A stretch of DNA of 64,000 bases, from NCBI GenBank assembly GCA_039026235.1, contig JBCCMQ010000009.1, positions 1 through 64,000 on the forward strand, written 5' to 3'. The notes below the pieces were generated by a model. That model had not been told where the DNA came from. It did not search any database and worked only from the letters and a program-made list of their open reading frames with translations. Positions 18,073 through 26,296 of the stretch are shown here, piece by piece. The stretch comes from JBCCMQ01 sp039026235. GTDB taxonomy: Bacteria; Pseudomonadota; Alphaproteobacteria; Rhodobacterales; Rhodobacteraceae. Position 1 is the first letter of the stretch; each line of letters starts with the position of its first letter. Position numbers and translations under genes: made by a program.

Positions 18073-18966
18073 ATGTACAGCATTGTTTTTGCCGCTATGA
18101 CGGCTTTGCTGCTGCCCGGCATCGCCGAGGCGCAGGACGCGAAAGCGAACCAGCTATTCGGGGCGAAGAAGGTGGCTTCGCGCCATCAGCCTCAGGTTTT
18201 TGGCAGCTACGCGCGCGGTTGCGCCGCCGGACTGGCACAGCTGCCTGAAACCGGTCCGACCTGGCAGGCCATGCGGCTGTCGCGCAACCGCAATTGGGGC
18301 CATCCGGAAGCGCTCGATTACGTGTCGAAACTCGGGCAGGAGGCGCAACGCCTTGGTTGGGCGGGGCTTTACATTGGCGATATCTCGCAGCCGCGTGGCG
18401 GGCCCATGACCTCGGGCCACCGATCCCATCAACTTGGTCTGGACATCGATATCTGGATGCTGCCGCCAAAGCGACTGAACCTGACGCGGCGCGAGCGCGA
18501 GAATATCAGTTCGATCTCGGTCCGGACCGAGGACCAGACCCGCGTCAACGGAAACTGGACACCGACACACCGCGAAATCCTGAAAGCGGCGGCGCTCGAC
18601 CCGCGCGTCGACCGCATCTTTGTCGCTGCGGCTGTGAAGGTCGAGATGTGCAAGACGGCGAAAAGATCCGACAGGAAATGGCTTCAGAAAATCCGCCCGA
18701 TTACGGGACACAACACGCATTTCCATGTACGCATGCGGTGTCCCGGTGACAGTCCCGGCTGCGTGACCCAGACCCCCACAGTCGCAGAGCTGTCAAACGG
18801 GGGCGATGGCTGTGATGCCAACCTCATGTGGTGGGTAACCACCTATCTGGACAATCTGCGAAATCCGCCCCCGCCGGATCCGAACTATAAACCTCGAAGG
18901 CATCCGCGCGATTACACAATGAGAGACCTGCCCGGCCAATGCATGACCGTATTATCCGCTGGTTAG
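18073..18966 (+). CDS. mepA: Penicillin-insensitive murein endopeptidase
   Basis: 297 aa with an N-terminal signal peptide (cleavage likely after AEAQ, about residue 20). This periplasmic LAS-type zinc peptidase cuts D-Ala-meso-DAP cross-links in peptidoglycan. Zinc and catalytic residues are visible in TSGHRSHQLGLDIDIWM and in TGHNTHFHVRMRCP. Length and motifs match MepA. It follows the UMF1 transporter by 5 bp and overlaps the next gene by 28 bp, so three genes form one unit, probably for envelope turnover. Confidence 0.94.
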   Translation: MYSIVFAAMTALLLPGIAEAQDAKANQLFGAKKVASRHQPQVFGSYARGCAAGLAQLPETGPTWQAMRLSRNRNWGHPEALDYVSKLGQEAQRLGWAGLYIGDISQPRGGPMTSGHRSHQLGLDIDIWMLPPKRLNLTRRERENISSISVRTEDQTRVNGNWTPTHREILKAAALDPRVDRIFVAAAVKVEMCKTAKRSDRKWLQKIRPITGHNTHFHVRMRCPGDSPGCVTQTPTVAELSNGGDGCDANLMWWVTTYLDNLRNPPPPDPNYKPRRHPRDYTMRDLPGQCMTVLSAG

Positions 18967-19832
18967 GTGCGATCGCGCTGGTCGCCGCGCTTCCGATAGC
19001 CACAAGCGCGGCACAACAGGTAGAGTTCGTGGGGGCCTATACGTGGAGCCCCGACGACCCCGCCGTGGGCGGCCTGTCAGGTCTGGAGGTTTCTGAAGAC
19101 GGAGACCGCTTCTGGGCCGTCGGCGACAAGGGTCTGTTCGTTGCCGGTACGTTTGAGCGGAAGTCCGGGCGCATTGCAGCCGTAAGTCTGGACGGTGCAC
19201 GCCCGATCACCCATTCGCGCAACCGAGATCCTCTTGAGCCATTCCACCGCGATGCCGAGGGATTGGCGCTGACGCCAGATGGCGAACTGTACATTTCCTT
19301 TGAGGCATTTCACCGCGTCTGGGTGCTGGAGGAAAAGACCGCGTCGACCCAAGAAATCAACAACCCGCGCGAATTCATGGGTATGCAGCGCAACTCATCG
19401 CTGGAAGCACTGGCATCGGGCCCCGATGGCGCGCTTTACACGCTGCCGGAAAGGTCGGGAAAGCTGGAACGGCCGTTTCCGGTGTTTCGCCTGAAGGACG
19501 GTGAATGGTCCATCCCGTTCAGCCTGCCGCGCCGAGGTGAGTTCCTGCCTGTCGGTGCGGATTTCGGACCCGATGGACGTTTCTATCTGCTAGAGCGTCA
19601 GTTCCTCGGCATATTTGGGTTTAGAACACGTGTCCGGGCATTTTCGATCCAAGAAGGGCAGTTGCAGGACGAGACGACCCTGATCGAAACCAACGGTCCC
19701 TGGCACGACAATCTTGAAGGAATAAGCCTTTGGCGCGATGCAGATGGTGCGGTTCGGATCACCATGGTTTCCGATAACAACTTTCAACCGCTGCAGCGCA
19801 CGGAATTCGTTGAATACCGATTGACGAACTGA
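18939..19832 (+). CDS. Phytase-like esterase domain, exported
   Basis: 297 aa with a signal peptide ending in TSAAQQ (about residue 24). The remainder is a six-bladed-propeller 'phytase-like' (esterase-like activity of phytase) protein: VGGLSGLEVSEDGDRFWAVGD, DAEGLALTPDGELYISFE and NLEGISLWRDADG are the recurrent EGL/SGL blades. These proteins are thought to be calcium-binding phosphoesterases, but activity has rarely been shown. It overlaps the mepA end by 28 bp and is likely translationally coupled to it. Periplasmic location is inferred from the signal peptide. Confidence 0.82.
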   Translation: MHDRIIRWLGAIALVAALPIATSAAQQVEFVGAYTWSPDDPAVGGLSGLEVSEDGDRFWAVGDKGLFVAGTFERKSGRIAAVSLDGARPITHSRNRDPLEPFHRDAEGLALTPDGELYISFEAFHRVWVLEEKTASTQEINNPREFMGMQRNSSLEALASGPDGALYTLPERSGKLERPFPVFRLKDGEWSIPFSLPRRGEFLPVGADFGPDGRFYLLERQFLGIFGFRTRVRAFSIQEGQLQDETTLIETNGPWHDNLEGISLWRDADGAVRITMVSDNNFQPLQRTEFVEYRLTN

Positions 19833-19922
19833 CTTGCACGACCGAACGGCGGTCGTTAAAGGGGCGCGTCCGCCGTATCGGCGCACCAAGTCTCCGCGAC
19901 CTTGTCAAAACGGATCAAAGAC

Positions 19923-20540
19923 ATGACACGCATCCTGCCCGGCATTCTTGCCATGGCCGCCATCGTGGTGGCCTCGAACATTCTGGTTCAGTTCCTTTTT
20001 GGCCAATGGCTGACATGGGGCGCATTCACCTATCCGCTGGCCTTTCTGGTCACCGACGTAGTGAACCGCGTCTACGGCGCGTCTACCGCGCGCCGCGTGG
20101 TGTTCGCGGGGTTCCTGACCGGGGTCGCCTGTTCGCTGATCGGTACGCAGATCATGGGCGAATTCGGCCCGCTGGTGACCTGGCGGATTGCCATCGGATC
20201 GGGAATTGCCTTCCTGACGGCCCAGCTATTGGATGTGGCGATTTTCGACCGGCTGCGCGCAGGCACCTGGTGGCGGGCGCCGCTCGCCTCGACAATTGTC
20301 GGATCCACGGTCGACACGGCGCTTTTCTTTACCATCGCTTTCAGTGCATCTCTGACGTTTCTTGAGCCCGCAAATGATGTGAGCTGGGCGGGAGAAATGC
20401 TGCCACTGCTTGGCGATGGGCCGGTGGTGCCGCTTTGGGTATCGCTGGCGGTCGCGGATTGGGCAGTAAAGCTGACTTTGGCGCTGATCGCGCTGCTTCC
20501 GTTCCGAGTGATCGTCAACCGCGTCACATCGCCCGCCTAA
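19923..20540 (+). CDS. Queuosine precursor transporter (YhhQ/VUT family)
   Basis: 205 aa from ATG 19923; a TTG seven codons earlier is less likely. About six membrane segments. Family marks are VVASNILVQFLFG, FTYPLAFLVTDVVNRVYG and the later SQ/TALFF region (GSTVDTALFFTIAF). The family imports preQ0/preQ1 for synthesis of queuosine in tRNA. No preQ1 riboswitch could be recognised in the 90 bp upstream. No que gene is near. Confidence 0.88.
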   Translation: MTRILPGILAMAAIVVASNILVQFLFGQWLTWGAFTYPLAFLVTDVVNRVYGASTARRVVFAGFLTGVACSLIGTQIMGEFGPLVTWRIAIGSGIAFLTAQLLDVAIFDRLRAGTWWRAPLASTIVGSTVDTALFFTIAFSASLTFLEPANDVSWAGEMLPLLGDGPVVPLWVSLAVADWAVKLTLALIALLPFRVIVNRVTSPA

Positions 20541-20546
20541 ATACCT

Positions 20547-20575
20547 TTGACATTTCTCGGCAATCTGCCACGATC
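20547..20575 (+). promoter_or_regulatory. Promoter of the 20611 mini-transcript
   Basis: A perfect -35 hexamer TTGACA (20547-20552) is followed after 16 bp by CACGAT (20569-20574), a plausible alphaproteobacterial -10. It starts 6 bp after the transporter stop and about 60 bp before the mini-ORF start. Confidence 0.5.
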
Positions 20576-20610
20576 CACCTTGAGTTCAACAACTGAAAGG
20601 AGGTGATCCA

Positions 20611-20667
20611 GTGTCTAGAGAGATATTGGAGAGAGGTGTCGGGACAACTTGGGAGGTGCGCCGCTAA
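20611..20667 (+). CDS. 18-aa mini-ORF with full-length anti-16S Shine-Dalgarno
   Basis: GTG 20611 opens an 18-codon frame, MSREILERGVGTTWEVRR. It is preceded by AAAGGAGGTGATCC (20596-20609), which is perfectly complementary over 14 bases to the usual 3' end of 16S rRNA. The GGAGG core is 7 nt from the GTG, an ideal distance. A promoter with TTGACA lies upstream and a 12-bp perfect terminator stem lies at 20739-20766, so the unit looks like an independent, strongly expressed transcript of about 200 nt. A second frame starts at ATG 20677 behind TAAGG. I do not recognise the peptide. The RNA itself may be the functional product. The neighbour downstream is the ribosome-rescue gene arfB. Confidence 0.5.
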   Translation: MSREILERGVGTTWEVRR

Positions 20668-20738
20668 GGCAACCCTATGCGGCACCAGCCGCCCGAGTGG
20701 GACAGGTGTTCTAACCGGCCCCGCCTCCGTAATTCTCG

Positions 20739-20768
20739 AAGGGCCGTCCCGCATGGGACGGCCCTTTT
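20739..20768 (+). terminator. Strong intrinsic terminator of the mini-transcript
   Basis: AAGGGCCGTCCC (20739-20750) and GGGACGGCCCTT (20755-20766) form a perfect 12-bp stem with a GCAT loop, followed by TTCC; the 3' arm itself ends in TT. It would end transcripts from the promoter at 20547. Confidence 0.8.
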
Positions 20769-20825
20769 CCGTGTGTGAGGCGTGCACGAGTTGCTTAACC
20801 GCCTGCGCCGGAGGTAAAAGCCATC

Positions 20826-20903
20826 AGCACCGGTTTCCGGTGCCGTAGCCTGGACAGTCCGGGCGCCGCAGTCGTCCGGTGGTCTTAGGCCGTCCAGGTT
20901 GCG
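20826..20903 (+). other. Structured region upstream of arfB
   Basis: GCACCGG and CCGGTGC pair around TTT (20827-20843). This is followed by CCTGGAC (about 20849) and GTCCAGG (about 20892), which can enclose a further CCGG-rich stem. The two long-range arms suggest a folded 5' leader of arfB or a small RNA. No known family could be assigned. Confidence 0.3.
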
Positions 20904-20930
20904 TTCCGGTTAAGCCAGCGAACTCTGAGC

Positions 20931-21350
20931 ATGCTCAAAATCTCTGAGACCATCACGCTAGAAGACTGGGAACTGACCGAACATTTCGTCCGCGCCAGCG
21001 GCCCGGGTGGGCAGAACGTGAATAAAGTCGCAACGGCCGTGGAGCTGCGCTTCGAAGCGGCGAGATCGCCCAACCTGCCCGTACCGGTGAAACGCCGACT
21101 GCAAAAACTGGCGGGACGTCGGTGGACCAAGGACGGCGCGGTTGTCATCCAGGTCTCGGAAGAACGCAGCCAAGCGCGAAACCGCGAGATTGCGCGCGCC
21201 CGTCTTGCGGAACTTGTGCGCAGTGCCGCCACCCAACCGAAGAAACGCGTGCCCACAAGGGTGCCGCTTGGCCAGAAAAGGCGCCGGCTTGAAAGCAAGA
21301 AGGTGCGGGGAGAGATAAAGGCACTGCGCGGAAAGGTGGATACGGACTAA
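20931..21350 (+). CDS. arfB: Alternative ribosome-rescue factor (peptidyl-tRNA hydrolase)
   Basis: 139 aa. ArfB (YaeJ) enters the A site of ribosomes stalled at an mRNA end and hydrolyses the peptidyl-tRNA with its GGQ loop. The GGQ motif is in RASGPGGQNVNKVATAVELRF near residues 24-34. The C-terminal basic tail (KKRVPTRVPLG, RRRLESKKVRGEIKAL) is the part that sits in the empty mRNA channel. Normal length. It ends convergently with the methyltransferase, four bases overlapping. The unusual mini-transcript and a structured leader lie upstream. Confidence 0.94.
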   Translation: MLKISETITLEDWELTEHFVRASGPGGQNVNKVATAVELRFEAARSPNLPVPVKRRLQKLAGRRWTKDGAVVIQVSEERSQARNREIARARLAELVRSAATQPKKRVPTRVPLGQKRRRLESKKVRGEIKALRGKVDTD

Positions 21351-21973
21351 AGCGTCCGGAAGACCATCACCAGCCCCTTGTCTTCGGCATGTTCATGGTC
21401 AGCGTCTTCGTAGATGCCGATTTCCTCAAATCGAACCGGTTCGATCCGCCCATCCGCGACAAGGCGGGCGAGTGTACTACCGAAGGAAAGCCCGTCAAAA
21501 ACAGGCGCGATTGTTCCGCAGACAAAAATCGCACCGCGGCGTGCGATCCGCAAGAGTTCGGGAAGGCACTCTGGTCCCACGTGTCCGTGGGTAAATGTCC
21601 CGCAAGAGATGACCCCGCCGTAGGTGCCATTGGGCAAATCCAGGGGTTTCGTCAGATCGGCGGTGATCAGGTTCCGATAAAGCCCCTTGCCGCGCGCGAC
21701 CTCAAGCATTTCCGGGGTAATGTCCAGCGCATCGGCCACTGTACCATTCAGATGCTCGCCAACGGCACCGGTGCCCGCGCCGATGTCGAGAATTGGGTCA
21801 TCGTCTGCCGCCATTTCGCGCAGCATGATGCGGGCGATTTCGCGCGGCGCGACATAGCCCCAGCCTTGGCCAAAAGACGTGTCGTAGGTGGACGCCCAGT
21901 CCCCGTAAAGCCGTTTGGCATCTTCGGGTCCGTGGATTTCGTACGCATGGTCCAGGTCGTATTCAGATGCCAC
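21347..21973 (-). CDS. Class I SAM-dependent methyltransferase
   Basis: 208 aa from GTG 21973 (VASEYDLDHAYEIHGPEDAKRLYGDWASTYD); a longer frame to 22054 reads poorly. The SAM-binding glycine loop is ILDIGAGTGAVGEHL, followed by DALDITPEMLEVARGKG. The WASTYD motif is typical of Williams-Beuren-type methyltransferases. The substrate is unknown. It is divergent from dinB with about 130 bp between and convergent with arfB. Confidence 0.8.
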   Translation of the reverse strand: MASEYDLDHAYEIHGPEDAKRLYGDWASTYDTSFGQGWGYVAPREIARIMLREMAADDDPILDIGAGTGAVGEHLNGTVADALDITPEMLEVARGKGLYRNLITADLTKPLDLPNGTYGGVISCGTFTHGHVGPECLPELLRIARRGAIFVCGTIAPVFDGLSFGSTLARLVADGRIEPVRFEEIGIYEDADHEHAEDKGLVMVFRTL

Positions 21974-22102
21974 AGTGTGCCCTTGACTGACTGTTCTGAG
22001 AATTATCGCAGTGTTACCAGCTTGTGGCGGGCGCAGCCAGAAGGGACGGATCACGATCGATTTAACCTCGCCGTGCCGACCAATCGGGCGCTATAATCGG
22101 GC

Positions 22103-23356
22103 ATGCAATCGCTTTGTCGAGACTGTCTTGAGACATTCGGAGCAGGGACACGTTGCCCGAGCTGTGGGTCGCCGCGCGTCATTTCGCACCCCGAGCTTTT
22201 TGAGCTATCCATTGCGCATATGGATTGCGATGCTTTCTATGCAAGCGTCGAAAAACGGGACAACCCGGACCTCGCGGACAAGCCGGTGATCATCGGCGGC
22301 GGGCGGCGCGGTGTTGTCTCGACGGCCTGCTATGTTGCGCGCATTCGGGGTGTCCATTCGGCGATGCCGATGTTCAAGGCGCTTGAGGCTTGCCCGGATG
22401 CCGTGATCATCAAGCCGCGCATGTCCGCCTATGCAGAGATGTCAAAGAAAATTCGCGCGATGATGGACGCCCTGACACCGGTGGTTGAGCCACTTTCGCT
22501 GGATGAGGCGTTCATGGACCTTACTGGCACCGCGACGCTGCATCGTGCGCCGCCGGCGGTCATACTGGCTGGTCTTGTACGGCAGATGGAGCAGGAACTT
22601 GGGCTGACCGGCTCAATCGGTCTCAGCCACAACAAGTTTCTGGCCAAGGTCGCGTCGGACCTCGACAAACCGCGAGGCTTTGCCGTCATAGGCAAAGAGG
22701 AAACGATGGACTTTCTGCGCGACCGACCCGTCCGTCTGATCTGGGGGATCGGTGCGGTCGGGCAAAGCAATCTGGAAGAGGCGGGCATACGCACCTTTGC
22801 CGATCTGCTGCGCTGGGAAAGAGAGGATCTGTCCGCCCGCTTTGGCAGCATGGGCGAAAGACTATGGCATCTGGCGCGCGGTCAGGATGCGCGCCGGGTC
22901 AACGGGCGCGACCCTATCAAATCCATCTCACATGAGACAACCTTTTCCGATGATACGGCCAATGCAGACATCCTGGACGGGCATATTTGGCGGCTCTCCG
23001 AAAAGGTGGCGGACCGCGCCAAGGCGCGGGCTTTGGCCGGACGGGTCGTTACGCTGAAGTTGAAGAAGGCCAACCACACGATCCTGAGCAAACGCCAGTC
23101 GTTGCGCGACCCCACGCAAATTGCAGACCGGATCTACCGGACAGCCCATGATCTTTATGAACCTGTGGCCCACAAGGGGCCATTTCGGCTGATCGGGGTG
23201 GGCATAAGTCAATTGAGCGATGAAGGTCAGGCCGACGCATCGGGCGATCTTCTTGATCCGCAAGCGCAACGCCGGGCGGGGGCTGAACGGGCTGCCGACG
23301 ATATCCGGGCCCGTTTTGGCCAGGAATCGATCATCAAGGGCCGGTCACTGCGCTGA
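22103..23356 (+). CDS. dinB: DNA polymerase IV with N-terminal zinc-ribbon
   Basis: 417 aa Y-family translesion polymerase. Catalytic acidic residues lie in IAHMDCDAFYASVE and EPLSLDEAFMDL. The little-finger region follows (SHETTFSDD). Before the palm, residues 1-35 form CRDCLETFG then RCPSCGSPR: two Cys-x-x-Cys knuckles (C5/C8 and C18/C21) consistent with a zinc ribbon, absent from the E. coli enzyme but seen in some alphaproteobacterial DinB. No classic LexA box was identified upstream. It ends convergently 4 bp from the saccharopine dehydrogenase gene. Confidence 0.95.
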   Translation: MQSLCRDCLETFGAGTRCPSCGSPRVISHPELFELSIAHMDCDAFYASVEKRDNPDLADKPVIIGGGRRGVVSTACYVARIRGVHSAMPMFKALEACPDAVIIKPRMSAYAEMSKKIRAMMDALTPVVEPLSLDEAFMDLTGTATLHRAPPAVILAGLVRQMEQELGLTGSIGLSHNKFLAKVASDLDKPRGFAVIGKEETMDFLRDRPVRLIWGIGAVGQSNLEEAGIRTFADLLRWEREDLSARFGSMGERLWHLARGQDARRVNGRDPIKSISHETTFSDDTANADILDGHIWRLSEKVADRAKARALAGRVVTLKLKKANHTILSKRQSLRDPTQIADRIYRTAHDLYEPVAHKGPFRLIGVGISQLSDEGQADASGDLLDPQAQRRAGAERAADDIRARFGQESIIKGRSLR

Positions 23357-23360
23357 CGCG

Positions 23361-24506
23361 CTATTTCGCGAGATGATCGACCAGTTGCAGGTGTTGCGCC
23401 AGCCGGTCAACCTCGGCCATCCAGCGGATGACCAGCCGCTGGTCCGAAGGCGCGGCGGAAACGCCCGGCGGGATTTCGCGCGCAAGAACGGATTCCACGG
23501 CTAGACTGACTGGCACGGACACAAGCCGCGCCATCGCCGTCCCCCGCATGTCGCCCCAGGCATCCATCACGTAGGTCTTGTGGAAGACCGGCATGCCCTG
23601 GTCCTCGGCAAGAAGCTCGACGCAAAGCACCACGCGGTCCGGGTCATCCGGCCCGTAAGAGTTCTCTTGCCAGAGCGCCTCGGACATCTCTTCGAGACGG
23701 GCGTCACCCGCTGCGCCGTCCAGGCCTTCAATCTCGGTGAAAATGTCCGCCCAGGCATCGGCCCAGCCATTCAAGCGCAGCGTCCCGCGGACGAATTCCT
23801 TGACCGGCCAGTCCTTGGAAATTCCGTACTCGTTCATGAACGGCAGGCTGTCCCGGTTCGGGTAGACCTCGAAGACCTCGGGTGACGGCAAAGGCGCAGT
23901 ATAGCTGGTGATCGCGTCCCAGGGCCGTGCGACCTCAAGCGTGCTGAAGGCGCGGATCGAACGCGACGGCGCGCGAAGTGCCTTTAGAACGCCCGCAGGA
24001 GACCAGGAGAACTTGTAACGCAAGGCATTGGCAACCTTTGGCACGCCGCCGCAGTAGGATTTGAATGAAATCGCGTTTCCGGGATCAAAGGCGTCCGAGT
24101 TGCGGTAATCGTCCAGAAGCGCATGCGCCATAAGGTGGTCGATGCCGGGGTCAAGGCCAACTTCATTGACCAGACGCAGGTCATGATCGCGCGCAATCTT
24201 GTCCAGGGCCCGCATCTCGGGCGAGATGTAGGAAGAGCTTACAAAATGCGCGCCACGTCGCAGGCAGGTTTCCGCAAGAGGCACGTGCCAGTTGCCCGGC
24301 AACATGGATACCACGACGTCACCCGGTCCAAGCAGGGCATCGAGCCGATTAAGGTCGAATTGCCGGATGTCGAGCGCGGGATCCGGAAAAGCCTTCTTTG
24401 CCTTCTCAACGGTACGATTCCAAATGATGATATCGATGCCTGTATCGACCAGCCGCGCCAGTCCGGGAATTGCCGACAGCCCAGTGCCGCACCAGTGAAC
24501 GGTCAT
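23361..24506 (-). CDS. Saccharopine reductase-like dehydrogenase (LYS9-type)
   Basis: 381 aa. The N-terminal Rossmann region MTVHWCGTGLSAIPGLARLV, the segment LVNEVGLDPGIDHLMAHALLDD and the C-terminal lysine-pathway domain match saccharopine dehydrogenases that join or split saccharopine and aminoadipate semialdehyde with glutamate. Its start overlaps the stop of the LYS1-type gene by four bases. Together they would convert lysine plus 2-oxoglutarate through saccharopine to aminoadipate semialdehyde and glutamate. Degradation of lysine is the more likely direction because no alpha-aminoadipate synthesis genes are present. Confidence 0.85.
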   Translation of the reverse strand: MTVHWCGTGLSAIPGLARLVDTGIDIIIWNRTVEKAKKAFPDPALDIRQFDLNRLDALLGPGDVVVSMLPGNWHVPLAETCLRRGAHFVSSSYISPEMRALDKIARDHDLRLVNEVGLDPGIDHLMAHALLDDYRNSDAFDPGNAISFKSYCGGVPKVANALRYKFSWSPAGVLKALRAPSRSIRAFSTLEVARPWDAITSYTAPLPSPEVFEVYPNRDSLPFMNEYGISKDWPVKEFVRGTLRLNGWADAWADIFTEIEGLDGAAGDARLEEMSEALWQENSYGPDDPDRVVLCVELLAEDQGMPVFHKTYVMDAWGDMRGTAMARLVSVPVSLAVESVLAREIPPGVSAAPSDQRLVIRWMAEVDRLAQHLQLVDHLAK

Positions 24507-25555
24507 AGGTTGATCTCCGCTTCTTCCGCGTGTTCCCTAAAGAAGCCTGCTGCACGCCCCCACACACCATCATCGATCCGGTCAAGGGTCATCAGCGAAG
24601 GCAGAAGTTGGGCGGCGAAATCTTCGCTGCTTTCCTGCGGCAGAAGCGACGGCAGATTATCAATGGCCATCACGTCAAGCAGGGGCGATTTGGCCACCCG
24701 CAAGGTCGGCTGCGCCCAGGATGTTGTTCTGTCATAGACTTTTATGGGAGAGTAGACCGCGGTCGGATCACAGGCCACGTCGCCAATGACCTTCAGATTT
24801 CGCGGGGCATCTGCCGCCGATGCCGGGACAAAGACGGGCACACCCGGTTGAGCAAAAATGGCGTTTACGAAGACGTCATGCTCCAGCACTTCCGGGAAAG
24901 GGCCGCCGTGGGCCGTTTCGGCGATGTCCCATCGCGTGATCGGCAGGCCCAGCCGGTCGCAAAGATCGCCTGCCCCGGCTCCAACGCGGCCGCCGGCGCC
25001 GATGATCAAAACGCTTGGTTTCCGCCCGGCCAAGGCACCGCTTACACGCGAAATTAGCGTCTCTGAGCCCTGAAAAACGCCGACCGCGTCCATCTCTTTT
25101 GGCTGCGTAGCGAAGGCGAGCAGCGAAATCGCCGCGCCGGCAAATCCGGCCCAGTACCCGAAGGCGGCGACGCGGCGCCCAGCAGGATCAACAAGGTACT
25201 CAATGTCATACAGCGCACCGCCCCCGGCCTTGAAGCGGCGGAGCAGTTCGCGCCCGGCGGGCTGACCCTTAAAGGCATGACCGAACATGATGTGGCGGTG
25301 GGTAAGCGGTGTGCCGTCTTCTGGCAGCTCTTTTAGTCCGAAGATGATCGCGTCGTCGGGCGCTGTGGTCCACCCACCCTGGGGCGCGATTTGACATCCG
25401 GCTTCGGCATAGCGTTCGGTGGCGATGGCTCGGGTCGCGCTTTGCTCGACGGTCACGGCGAAACCTGCCCGCAAAAGCGCGGCTGCACCATCGGGCATGA
25501 TACCCACGCGTTGTTCGTTGTCGCGTTGTTCTGCGCGGACCCAAAGATGCGTCAT
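24503..25555 (-). CDS. Saccharopine dehydrogenase, lysine-forming type (LYS1-like)
   Basis: 350 aa, alanine-dehydrogenase-like fold. MTHLWVRAEQRDNEQRVGI opens the protein, and GLKELPEDGTPLTHRHIMFGHAFKGQ is diagnostic of LYS1/lysine-ketoglutarate reductase. The nucleotide fold is VLIIGAGGRVGAGAGDLC. It uses NAD(P)(H) to interconvert saccharopine with lysine plus 2-oxoglutarate. It is the first of two coupled genes and lies 9 bp downstream of the histidine phosphatase on the same strand, so the three form one operon. Confidence 0.9.
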   Translation of the reverse strand: MTHLWVRAEQRDNEQRVGIMPDGAAALLRAGFAVTVEQSATRAIATERYAEAGCQIAPQGGWTTAPDDAIIFGLKELPEDGTPLTHRHIMFGHAFKGQPAGRELLRRFKAGGGALYDIEYLVDPAGRRVAAFGYWAGFAGAAISLLAFATQPKEMDAVGVFQGSETLISRVSGALAGRKPSVLIIGAGGRVGAGAGDLCDRLGLPITRWDIAETAHGGPFPEVLEHDVFVNAIFAQPGVPVFVPASAADAPRNLKVIGDVACDPTAVYSPIKVYDRTTSWAQPTLRVAKSPLLDVMAIDNLPSLLPQESSEDFAAQLLPSLMTLDRIDDGVWGRAAGFFREHAEEAEINL

Positions 25556-25564
25556 GAAGGCTCC

Positions 25565-26218
25565 TTAATAGGTCGTACGGCTGTTCATGCGGTCGGGCGC
25601 GTCAAGATGCGGGGTGGCATTGAAGCCCGACAGGATCATCCGCGACCCGACGACCTGAATCCGGTGCAAAGAGGTGTTCATGATTGGCACCAGGATGTGG
25701 GCCATCCGCCCAGGATCCAGATCGAGAAGATGCCTGAAGATCATGCCGATGACACCCCCCGAGGTCACAACCATGACCCGACGGCCTTCGCGCGCCACAT
25801 CGATCACGGCCTGCGTCACCCGCAACTCGAATTCGACAAAGCTCTCGTCAGCATCGATCTCGGCGCGGTGCCAGGCGTTCATGAGCTGCGGAATATGATC
25901 GAAAAACTCGCGGTCGCTTTGCGGCAGCGGCACTCCGTGGCTGTTTTGCATTGCAAGTGCCATGCTGAAGTAGCCCAATTCGTCAAATCGTGGATCCACG
26001 CGCAAATGCTCGTGTGCGATACCCATGGACAGCGCGGTTTCGCGGTGGCGCCTAAGCGATCCGATATAGGTCGCATCGAAACCGCCTTCGTGGTCTCTAA
26101 TCCACGCCCCCAGCCAACGGGCCTGCTGATGGCCGAGATCGCTCAACAGATCGTAGCTGGCTTCGTCCTGGGCGGCAGAATTTGCCTGCCCGTGCCTGAT
26201 CAGAACGATTTCTCCCAT
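25565..26218 (-). CDS. Histidine phosphatase family protein
   Basis: 217 aa. The catalytic RHG motif is at the very N-terminus (GEIVLIRHGQANSAAQDEASYD), and the second-half histidine is near VMVVTSGGVIGMIF, where an H is usual but S-G-G is seen instead. Family members are phosphoglycerate-mutase-like phosphatases. The replaced distal residue makes a standard phosphatase activity less certain. It heads the operon with the two saccharopine dehydrogenases. Confidence 0.82.
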   Translation of the reverse strand: MGEIVLIRHGQANSAAQDEASYDLLSDLGHQQARWLGAWIRDHEGGFDATYIGSLRRHRETALSMGIAHEHLRVDPRFDELGYFSMALAMQNSHGVPLPQSDREFFDHIPQLMNAWHRAEIDADESFVEFELRVTQAVIDVAREGRRVMVVTSGGVIGMIFRHLLDLDPGRMAHILVPIMNTSLHRIQVVGSRMILSGFNATPHLDAPDRMNSRTTY

Positions 26219-26296
26219 TCAACCGCTTTAGGTGGCGCCACTGGGAAGCGCAAGACGCCATCGCCCGCAGGCATGGGCGGTGCTAAAGAGACGGCC

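Noticed and set aside
20603..20848. 81-codon forward frame through the mini-transcript
   Set aside because: It runs through the terminator stem and its start is inside the Shine-Dalgarno; the GTG 20611 frame is far better placed.
25391..26296. Long forward open frame running into the M20 amidohydrolase
   Set aside because: It is antisense to the LYS1-type and histidine phosphatase genes, has no family motifs before ATG 26297, and reflects high-GC codon bias on the opposite strand.
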